Below are positions 54,161 through 64,000 of a DNA stretch of 64,000 nt, piece after piece. The position numbers and the translations under genes are program-made. How positions within the stretch are numbered: the first letter of the stretch is position 1; every line of letters starts with the position of its first letter. This DNA comes from Malus domestica (lineage: Eukaryota; Streptophyta; Magnoliopsida; Rosales; Rosaceae). Location of the stretch: positions 6,212,501 to 6,276,500 of the forward strand of contig NC_091675.1 of assembly GCF_042453785.1 (NCBI RefSeq), written 5' to 3'. Under the pieces are notes generated by a model. The model had not been told where the DNA came from. It made no database searches and saw only the letters and a list, made by a program, of their open reading frames with translations.

Positions 54161-55126
54161 AGGATCCCTTTCCCAAATCAACTGATTTCCCATATGAGAA
54201 ATTTGACCCTACTACAATATGTTATTTTTCAAACGTCACGTTCGTGTTAACACATGGCCTTATATTTGACCTAACCACATAATTAGCTGTGACAAGTTGT
54301 TTCATAGAAACTTAAGCGTTACATGTCCTACAAAGATATTTGCTATGATCAATTGTGCGTGGATACGTCATAAACGCGTTTGATTCTCATATGAAGTTTG
54401 CAACTCACATGAGTTAATTGTCAGAAACTGGTCATCCGTGACTACTATTGATTGATTTGGCTCCTATCAACTGACAACAACTTACATGGAATTCATTTAC
54501 TATTACGTGGCATTTTGATCCAATAGTACATTGTCATATGAAGAAAATTTTACACATAACAATACATTATTGGACAAAAAAAAAATCCCGTAACTGTGAA
54601 TCCATTCAATATAAGTCATTCTCCTACTACTTTACCATAACGCTCGTCACTTTTTCTTCATGATTTGATCACCATATGCCATTATTTTCTCCGCGTAATG
54701 TCTACTTTCTTCAACCTTTTTCATTCCTTAAATTTTTCATTTTCAAACAAGATTTAGAATCATTCAACAAAAGGAAAAAAATTTACTTTATCGAAATTGA
54801 GTGAGTCTTGGTAGTAGTTAAATTACTCCTCTTTAAAAGAAAGAGAAAAATACTTTCCAGCGTTCTTTGTGGGTAAATGAGAAAAGAATTTCTCGTATTC
54901 ATACGGAGAATAAATGTTATATAATGTAAATGTGGCAAATCAACTCATTAAACTGTTAATGAATACTTGTTAAAATCTGCTTAATTTGATATTATCGTAA
55001 TGTAAATATGAGGTTGTGGTGATAATGATGTGGGATGAAATCAAACTAAATGGGTATTTATGAGTACCTATTAACAATTCAATTAGTTGATTTGCTATAT
55101 CTAATATAATGTATACTTGCCACTTA

Positions 55127-55290
55127 GTACTAAAGTCTGGTGGTATTCTTGTTTACTTGTAAGTAAGAGGTTTTAGGTTCGATTCTCACCAAATGTGAAT
55201 TTGAATCGCATTATTGCTAGCTCATTGTAAGACTTAACTACTTTCTAACCCCCCTTTAGCGTAGATAATATCGTTTGTTAATATATATAT
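55127..55290 (+). mobile_element. SINE-like element, plus strand
   Basis: TTTTAGGTTCGATTCTCACC contains a B box (GGTTCGATTC). It is preceded by an A-box-like segment around CTAAAGTCTGGTGGTATTC and followed by a body that ends AGATAATATCGTTTGTTAAT and a (TA)n tail. I found no clear duplication, and the family is from memory of similar Rosaceae SINEs. Confidence 0.6.
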
Positions 55291-56479
55291 ATATATAATG
55301 TATCACCTGATGTGTTATAATATAATTAAATGATATATATATTTTTTGCTTAGATATAATATTATGGGAAAACAAATACTATTGTTACCGAAAAAAAAAG
55401 AATATTATTGAAAACAAATACGCATAATATAATTTGAGTGAAAGAATAATATCACGGTGTTCTAGGTTTTTTTTTTAAAAAAAGAAAATGAATTAGCTGG
55501 TGGTTTCGTCACGGCAGTCTATCCTTCTAGAGACTGGGAGGACTCACACAGACATTTCAATCTTCCCATGGCCATCATCATGCGATTGACTAACAATAGA
55601 AATCGAACATAGGACGTACCGCGTGAAATATAGATCTAAAATTCATCCCCAACTACTAGTTAAGTCTAAAATTCTTTGTGCAAGTGGGTGAATATGTTAT
55701 GCGTGTATATAACTATATGTAGACATTTGCGTTCTGACTTTCTGAGGTGGTGACTGGTGAAGCTATATCTGTATGAAGTCCACGTCAAGCTGTCGTGCCT
55801 TTGGACCAAAGCTCGTAATCGTGAACGACGAGCACCTTCATTTGTGGAGTTTGACCGAGACCTGAATTTTAATTATTTAATTAAGTTATTTGCTTATTTG
55901 TTTTTATCATATGCCGTACTCATGCAATCATTTGCAAATCACATTTGAAGAATCTCATTTTAACAAGAAATTACTGTATTGTATTTGTCCAGTAGAGTGT
56001 AATCAGTACACTTAAAAATGCGTATTATAACATAAAGTCTCGTTTTGTGTTTCGAATTGACTTGGTTTTGATAACTAACTAGTTTTAATGAATTTTGAAC
56101 GACGAGATGTACGTTAACTTGCATATTTTATCCAAATTGAAGATGGAAAATAGATTAATTATGAATAAAGCTGATCCTGTGAGTCCATTTTAGTGAGGAT
56201 TAGGAGTGCCGAATGTTTTTAATGCATCTTTTACCTTATAACATAAGCAAATGAGTTTTTTTTTTTTTGATAAATTAAGTTCTCATTCTTATTTTGTCTA
56301 CTTCATTGATTAAAACTTTATTCATTTTCAAATTTTAATCAAAATCATTCAGTTTTAATAAACGTCATTAATTATTCAAAAACAAAATATTTACATGTCA
56401 AGATAATTAAGTTTTATTTTTAAATATATTCATTTAGTGTTAGAAACGTTACATTTGATATATTATATTTATGGCTAAA

Positions 56480-56960
56480 CTTTTTATCTTCTAGTTTGTA
56501 CCCATTTTTAATTTGCAACCATTTTTTAAATTGTACCAATTTTCTTTTAAATTTTAATTTGTACCCATATATTAATTTCTTTTTGTCCCTTATTTTTTTA
56601 AACTTTTATTTGTACTCATAATTTTTTTAACCTTTTATTTGTACCCATAATTTATTTATAATGTACCCATTTTTTTTTTAACAAATGTACCACTTATTAT
56701 ATGTAAAATGTATCCCTATTTTTTTTTGTAAGTACCATTTGTTATGTAAAATGTACCCATTTTTTAATGTAAAATCTATTTATTTTTTAATCTAAAATGT
56801 ACCATTGTTTTTTTTAATATAAAATGTGCCCAATGTTTTCTATATAGAAATGTACCCACGTTTTTATGTAAATGAATCAATTTTTTATATGTAAAATGTA
56901 GCCAATTTTATTATATAAATGTACTTATTTTATAAAAATAAAAAAAAATCCCATTTTTTA
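56480..56960. repeat. Degenerate TGTACCCATTTTTT repeat
   Basis: TGTACCCAT or close variants (TGTACCAAT, TGTGCCCAA) recur about fifteen times, separated by T-rich or TATGTAAAA spacers of irregular length. No coding frame or element ends are seen. It may be a decayed minisatellite or part of an AT-rich transposon. Confidence 0.7.
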
Positions 56961-57678
56961 AATAATTTAGAATACGCCCATAAGCAATTATATTTTTTTT
57001 ATCAAAACCCATAAGTAATTTGTATTATTGCATCTCTTTTATTATTATATCATTTATGTAGTAGGATAGGGACTTTAATCAAAAATAAAAAATCTAAACT
57101 AACCCTTTTTTTTAATTCAACATTTATTGAATCTAATGATTTATTCAAATCAAATTAATTATAAACATCAAACGAGGCATATATTTATTATAACACCACG
57201 TGATTATGGAGAGATTTTTCTTGTACTCAAAACATGAGTTAGTTACTACATGTCATCATACAAGTAGAGAAATACTAAAAAATATATTATCATCTCCACT
57301 TGTATAATGATCTATAATGTACCGACTCACATTCTGAACACACAAAAAAAATATTTCGTGATTATGATACAGTCTGATCCAAAACCGACTGCGCACTTGA
57401 GAACCCAAGTTGGTAACACCGGCAAGTATGAACATAGAAAATCCTTTTATTTTCACATATACCTACTCCAACACGTAAAAATATGACTTAGACTGCTAAT
57501 TTTGGGTCACTCGTGACTTGATCAGTCCGTCGTTCAAAGATCAAAAGTTTTTTTTTTCTTTTTCTTTTTGAAGCAGGTCAAAAGTTTTATGCTGCATGAG
57601 AATATTGTACCCACTCCAATCTCTACGGTTTGAAGCTGCTCCAAGTCGTTGTGTAAATTCCAATCAAAATAAAAAAAT

Positions 57679-60600
57679 TGTTGTGACATATGTTCTTATC
57701 AATATGACGTGATTGTGTAAATCCTAAGTGGAGATAAAGTAGGAATCATTTGGGATCTATAAAATCTTTCCTAATATACTTTGTATTACTTGGAGAGCAA
57801 GTTTATCTCCTCCTTATTACTATAAATAAATGCACAAGGACTAGGGAATTAACACACAATTCCTTAAGTCTATTCTCAATCTCTCTCTCTTCCCTTTGAC
57901 GCACCTCTCTACTAAATATAGGCCGCAACACGTTATCAGCACGCTCTTCATGATGTGCTAAAGAGAATTTATTTGTCTTCAATCATGGGAGTATTACGTT
58001 TCAATTATTTTTAATTGGTTAAATTTTGATTTTATTGAATTCATATACTTTTGTTGATTCAATTTATTTTTCTTCTTACGTTGAACATGATACAAGCTTG
58101 AAGATGAAAGCCAAAAATTGAAGAAAGAACTCCTACAAACCTGTTCACAACGAAATCCAAGTTCTTCTAAAACAACGGTGTTTATCTCGATATTTTTTTC
58201 AGCCTTGATTGCATGAACCTTCACCATAATGCATGACCAAATTTTACGCTTTACGAATTTTAAATTCTACATATATTGTTTATGCATTATATCCATAATA
58301 TTGCTATTATGTGAATTGAATATGTGTGAATAAGGAAGAAAAAGGAAAGAAAAAAGAATGTTGAAACCCTAGTATTCGTATTGGGCTTGAAAACCTAGTC
58401 TGTCTTTGACTAGGCCTTGATTTCATATGACCAGCGTGCATCATGCACTGAGCCAAGCCGGCTCCAATTTGGGCCTAGAAACATGACAAATCTGTTTGGT
58501 CCGACCCAAAAGCCTAGCGCTTGAGTACCCAACTCGCATTGGAGCCGCGCCAAGCCGTTCACTGTTCCAAACTCCCTGAGATTAGATCGCCGTCTAGATG
58601 GCCTGCAGCCTACCTCACCATCGATTTTTACCAGAACACGGTGAAATCGATTTTTCTCAGGTTGTCTCGTGGCTCATTCCGACGACTGGCAGTCGTCCCT
58701 CAATCCCACATCGTCGTTCCCGATGAGAGCCCGTCGAGTTTTCCTTCGAAATCTCAATGAAGTTCGAGATTTCTTACTCCCCAGATATTTGGAACCCTTC
58801 CCCATCGAAACCCTATTCGATTTTGTTCGAAAATCGTTCCTTGTCTCGCTGACAGCAGCACACCCAGTTCGACCCTCAGCCCACATTTTAGGCCTAACTT
58901 GGTTCATATTTTTTTGGGCCCTTAATCCTTTGGGCCAGGTCTTGGCAGCAGACCCAACAAAAAAAAAATCAAAAGTGGCGGTAAGCCCAGTTTGGTTTTC
59001 CCACCTGTTTTGTGCCTTTTCCAACCCACTCGTTTTCTCCCAATGGACCTGTAGTCCAATCCATGTGTGAGAAAAATATTTTTCTTTTCGGGCCTATTTA
59101 TTTTAGCCCATATGAAACCTTAAACCTTATTATCGGGATTTAGTTTTTGCTTTTTCTTTCTTAATCCATACTTGGGTTTGAGTTTTGTTAACCCAACTTT
59201 TCTCGCTGGCCCTCAACCCAACCAATTAAAATAATATTTTTGGACTTGAAACTCCATACTTTTAAGGCCGTTACCCTAAACTTTCACACAAAGGGTCTCG
59301 AAGCTACCCACTATTAATATATTTGTTTTCTTTTGCTTTATATATTATGTCTTGTATATATTGCGTTTGTCTGCAGGTATTACGAACCTAGAGTTCATAC
59401 TTCCGAACCCGAAGTTTCGGAAAAGTGCCATAGAAACCTGAAGTTCCTTAACGTGCAACACTCATGTTAAGACCCGAAATTTTCCATGCTTAAATCCGTT
59501 TAAACCAAACCATGTCTTAGAACCTAAATGTTCTAAATTTGATGTTTATGGAAATTTTATTTCCTTAAACACCAATCACATTCTTGTTTCCGCCATTCAG
59601 CGTATTGTCGAACCGTAACAAGTTCGATTTCACTGATTTGGAAGTTTTCGAATAAGAAACTACTTTATGTGGATACAAGACGTGACACCCTGCTTGACTA
59701 TGACTAATTGTGAAATCATTGTAGCTAGTTATGGTGTGGAAAAGCTGAATAAGCATCCGCCATGATCTTTATTTAAAGGTTTATGTCTGAAGCATATCAA
59801 ATGGAAGTACCTCACTACCGAGGACTCCATGGCTTTTCAACTCGTTATGGACCGTTTCCAATCATGCAAAGATAAATTCTTGCCTGAAGCAAAACATGAT
59901 TGAAACCTTTACGTCCATGAATAGGTACAATTCTGAAGTTTATATCCGATCGAATTTTGACTGGAAGAAAACCTTTCTCGTCCACCTAAAAACTTAAAAG
60001 GATAGTATTCCCGAACCTCAACCCTGCAAAATCTAATTCCTTTTTGACGGAACAGATCATTGGTTATGCACTTGTATGTGCCTCTACCAATATTGTTGAG
60101 GAGTACTATTCCCATAGTCAATTTGTGAGACTAATTTTGCTCCACCTAACATACTTGAAAGAGCGAAATTTGACATGGAAGGCCTATTGGCCGAACCCCC
60201 TTGTCTTTTTGGTTTATTTTGTGAATAATTTATTCTATTCTCGGATTTAAGATTGGTGTTTGAATGTCATTATTGTTCTCGAATAAGAGTTAATTAACGA
60301 AATTACCACATGTTAACTCATGCTTAGGTATGTTTTATGGGGAAGTTAGTTGTCTGGTTCTATACTAACTTTATACCTAATCATCCCCTGACAACCTTTT
60401 AGACTTATCCAACCTGATTGTGGGGCATGGCATTGTCCTATATTGTCAAATGGTACTAATTTTACCATAAAGGGAAGCCTTATACTCATTCGTTCCGGAA
60501 GAACGCCCTTTTTGAGCTTTAAGGATCTTCGAGAGTATTATTACCATATTAAAACCAATGTAGAAAATGTAGTAAAATTCCTTGGCATATTACCATATTG

Positions 60601-63600
60601 CACTTCCTATGAATATAGCCAAATGCATATTCTAGAGAAGATGGAACGCTTAACGAGTGGATTACACCCATTCAGGCCTACTATGTGGCCGGCCAGAAGC
60701 CCGCGATTCCTAAGGATTTTTCGCTATGAATGTACGTTTGGGATATCTAGGATGGTCTGTGATGTGTCGTTTTGGACATCATTTTACCAGAAGTAAAGAC
60801 ATTATACCTAGACGCGTATCATACCTTAGCACCCTCTATCTTTCTACAAAGGATTAAAGAATGGGACATTAGTGGACTGATTCAACCACCCTACAAACCA
60901 TTTAGATACTTTATAGTATTGGTTGATGCTTCTACACGTTGGTCACACTTGTGGCTGTTGTCCACAAATTGCATTCTCCACACTGGTAGCTCAGATTAAC
61001 AAGCTTAGGGCTCACCACCCTGATTATCTAATCAAATTTATTTGATTTGATAAGTTGGAGAATTTACATCGAAAACTTTAACTTTTGATGGATATTGCAT
61101 GTCGGTTGGGTTTTGAAGTTGAACATCCAGTCCCATGTTCATACCCAGAATGACCCAGCAGAAGCATTCATTAAACGCCTTCAAATGATTGCGTGATCAA
61201 TTGGTCATACGTACCAAGTTCTTAATCTCTACTTAGGGCCATACAATATTGCAAGCAACCATGTTGGTCAGCCTGAGGGCCGTCACGACCCAACCTTATA
61301 AGCACGTGTCAGTTGGTTACTAGATTCAAACCTGACATATCGAATCTGCGCATCTTTGGTTGTGTGGTCTATGTGCCATTTTGCGCCGCCCTTACGCACA
61401 AAAGAAAAATGAGTCCTCAGAGAATGATGGAAATTTATGTCGGTTATGATTCTCCTTCTAATATTCGCTACTAAGAACCTTTAACAGACGATCTCTTTAC
61501 CGCTCGTTTTGCGGATTGTCACTTTTATGAGACAGTATTCCCGTCGTTAGGGGGAGATAAGAAAGTCAACGTTCCTAAAAGAACGATGTAAATTATCGTG
61601 GACGTCCTCACTATGTCTCATATCGATCCCAATTTAGTTCGTCAGAGTATAACCAGACACTTCCTCTGATCTATTAAAAGTGACAAGATCATAGATACTA
61701 GTTGCAAATGTGCATGCAAAGAAGAATGTACCAAATGTACGACGAACCTTCATCCCAGAAGCAGGAACGCCACTATTATGGTCGACCTTCGTACATTGGC
61801 GGCTAACCAATCAATTTATCCTACGCCATAAGCATGGTAGATCACTCGGTTCGAGGATTCACTTCCCCAAAAGTGGAAGAACATAGCATGAATGAATCCA
61901 CCCCTCGATTGCTGTCTCAATCCTTTTCATCTCATGACATTAAATCCAGATTACTCTCGAGACCTGAAGTTTTTGGTCCAATATACTAGTTTGGATGAGA
62001 TATGGAATTGGAATGAGATTATCATATATGATGTTTCATTTATATGGTTAGTACAAATATAAATGAAAAGCGACGATAATGAACCTCATTTCGTTGACTA
62101 TTGTCAACGTAGAACTGATTGGTCAACTAGAAGAATTAATTAATGACAAATGAGAAGAATGAAATAGTGCGATATGACGCCTTGTGGCGTAAGGTTTCTC
62201 TCATACACCATGTGATTGATTGTAGCATTATAAACGTGGTTGTGGTATCTCTGGGATCCCGATACGAACATACATGGAGTTTCCAAAGAACTTATATGTA
62301 CTGATTCAAATAGTTCTAGACCACAAGAACACTTTCTTGGTTTTCAAGAGGCCGTCACTTTACGGATGCAAAACTATCCGGGCAGATGTAGTATACCCGT
62401 CTAAGTGAATATTTGATCAGCTAGGGATATATGCCCCTGCGTGTATAAAATCCGAAATTGCTAGAGTTGAGACTACTAACTCACACCTAAAGTCGAACTT
62501 TAAGATGAATGATCTTAGGAGAACTCGACATTACCTTGACCTAAAGTTTCGAGCTAGTTCTAATGGTATTCTGGTCCACCACTCAAACTAGACCCAGAAG
62601 GTGTTACATCTGAGTATACCCTGATCGTCTGTATGCTAGATGTAAATGAGACCTTTACGGAGGGTATAGAGCATAAGGTTTCATATTGGAACGTGGGACA
62701 ACCATATCTAAGTACCATTGACATTTGTTGTACTTAGCTCAAATGCACTAGAATCAGACATCTTATGTGCTGATAATCTTTTGGCATAAAGCAGCACTGC
62801 GCTTACATGTCACCACTAAATTTGGTGTTAAAGACGTTTTTCCGTTACTACGAATTTGGGCTTATCTATCCATATGCATCTCAGAATAGATCACACCCTC
62901 TTGATCTTTGGAATGATGCCTACCTTGTGGGATTTGCTGAATCAGACCATCTATATGACCGCACAAGGTACGTTCCCGAATGGTTAAGTCTTTACCATTA
63001 AGGAACACCGCAATATCTTGGAGGTTAACCAGATAGACCTTTTATTGCAAAACCTTTGAATCGTTCCAAGACTCACTGTATCTTATCACGTGAAAGATAT
63101 GGTCGAGAATTCTTGTTGAACATATTTAAAATCCTTGCGATTTTCATCCATTGTTAAGTCCCAACAATGATCCATCCAACAAGTCAACACCAAGCATATT
63201 GTGTCTACATCAGCATGAGCATCAGAAGATTGAAGTCAAACAGTCTGGTATCTTACATCCTTGCCAACCTCTACACGACGTCACTGCTGAAGTCTACCCT
63301 TCCAGAAACTTGTCCAAGGAATTGGTATGCGTAACTTTCTCACTTGCGATGCTTATAGTTTCATTTGGAAGTTTTGTCAAACTCAGGAAAAGTATTCATA
63401 AGTATACTCACTTGACTTTAATGTACTTTTTTCCCCTATGATTAGGAGCATTTTTCCCAATGGGTTTTTGCTACCTAACTAGGTTTTAACGAGGCACCTA
63501 TCCTGGGCTGGTCATACTCTTGTGAGCTCTTCTACTTGCTTCCAGAAGACATATAGTTTTGATTTAATGCAACTTCTCACTTTTCTCCTTAGCCTATGGG

Positions 63601-64000
63601 TTTTTCTCCCACCTTGGGTTTTACCATAGCGAGGTTTTGTGAGTTTTACCACCCATACATTCTTCTGTTTGTTTTGAGACTCGCATTTGCTACTTGTGCT
63701 GACTAGACGAGACGACTTCATCCACTGCTTCTACATTTGCCTGAAGGTCTGATGCGCCATCTACTTAAGTATTTGCACACTCAAGGGGGAGTGTTGTGAC
63801 ATATGTTCTTATCAATATATGATTGTGTAAATCATAAGTACATATAAAGTAGGAATCCTTTGGTATCTAGAAGATCTTTCCTAATATACTTTGTATTACT
63901 TGGAGAGCAAGTTTCTCTCCTCCTTATTACTGTAAATAAAGGCACAAGGACTGGGGAATTAACACACAATTCCTCAAGTATATTCTCCAATCTCTCTTTC
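57679..64000 (+). mobile_element. Ty1/copia retrotransposon, decayed, cut by window end
   Basis: The 5' LTR is 57679-57930 (TGTTGTGACATATG ... GGCCGCAACA, with TGTTG/CAACA ends), followed by a PBS-like TTATCAGCACGC. A polypurine tract AAGGGGGAG precedes the 3' LTR, which starts at 63792 and runs past the window. Internal coding is readable only in pieces: gag-like LPEAKHDW near 59880; integrase PFRYFIVLVDASTRWSHLWL near 60900, DVSHLRIFGC-like sequence near 61335 and LGGDKKVNVP near 61550; RNase H region LGLIYPYASQNRSHPLDLW near 62850 with LVGFAESD after it. Many stops and shifts show it is dead. The LTRs differ by roughly a tenth of positions by eye, so the insertion is old. About 1 kb after the PBS (58.2-59.4 kb) has no copia similarity I can see. 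Confidence 0.9.
63792..64000 (+). repeat. 3' LTR of the copia element, partial
   Basis: It starts TGTTGTGACATATGTTCTTA like the 5' LTR and follows it with scattered substitutions and a 3-bp gap. The window ends before its CA terminus, so the target duplication cannot be tested here. Confidence 0.9.

Larger units (their letters stand above)
52897..57678. other. AT-rich intergenic, repeats only
   Basis: About 4.8 kb from the malic enzyme upstream region to the copia element. The first several hundred bases contain the malic enzyme promoter. Frames such as 53810-54022 and 55757-55948 have no recognisable domain. Separate entries list the inverted repeat near 54.0 kb, the SINE near 55.1 kb and the degenerate repeat near 56.5 kb; a short (TA)n run lies at about 55281-55296. 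Confidence 0.45.

Noticed and set aside
58669-59070. 133-codon frame as a host gene
   Set aside because: It lies between the LTRs of the copia element and shows no recognisable domain; noted only as an odd leader region.

Overview
This is a dicot nuclear genome window. The genes are intron-rich with GT-AG splice sites, there is no operon structure, and plant-specific families are present (Aux/IAA, AHP-type phosphotransfer protein, CNL resistance gene, plant NADP-malic enzyme). The repeats (Cassandra TRIMs carrying a 5S-like domain, pseudopalindromic solo LTRs, hAT and Mutator MITEs, an RTE-type LINE with a TTG tail) look like those of woody Rosaceae such as apple or pear. That taxonomic guess is inference; no database was searched.

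Layout. 1-14 kb is a transposon layer. It holds a 2.36 kb solo LTR (909-3267), a decayed amino acid permease gene on the minus strand (3630-6934), a hAT element split by a solo LTR (7109-10017), a Cassandra solo LTR (10455-10714), another solo LTR (10940-12365) and two MITEs. 14.6-23.9 kb holds a CC-NBS-LRR resistance gene on the plus strand. It is broken by a nonsense codon, a block of about 5.85 kb of nested mobile DNA (LINE tail plus a long-inverted-repeat element with its own ORF) and a frameshift. 24-29.6 kb is a rearranged zone: the last exon and 3' flank of an Aux/IAA gene occur in three copies, two of them bracketing an inverted fragment of the resistance gene that is itself split by a complete Cassandra element. 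The intact Aux/IAA gene lies at 27905-29579 (minus).

32.5-52.7 kb is the conserved part. An AHP-like histidine phosphotransfer gene (minus), organellar tryptophanyl-tRNA synthetase (minus, 15 exons), a cereblon homologue (plus, 10 exons) and NADP-malic enzyme (minus, 19 exons) all have complete frames and consistent intron phases. TrpRS and cereblon are divergent and share an upstream region of about 0.87 kb; cereblon and malic enzyme converge with about 0.6 kb between stop codons. Their introns and spacers carry SINEs and MITEs with clear target-site duplications. 52.9-57.7 kb is AT-rich intergenic DNA. From 57679 to the window edge there is a decayed Ty1/copia element with a 5' LTR, gag, integrase and RNase H remnants, and part of the 3' LTR.

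Functionally the genes are unrelated housekeeping and signalling genes (auxin response, cytokinin phosphorelay, organelle translation, CRL4 substrate reception, NADPH supply). The most unusual structures are the long-inverted-repeat element inside the resistance gene and the Aux/IAA-resistance-gene rearrangement beside it. Exon boundaries were derived by hand from splice consensus, reading-frame continuity and remembered family sequence; transcripts were not available.
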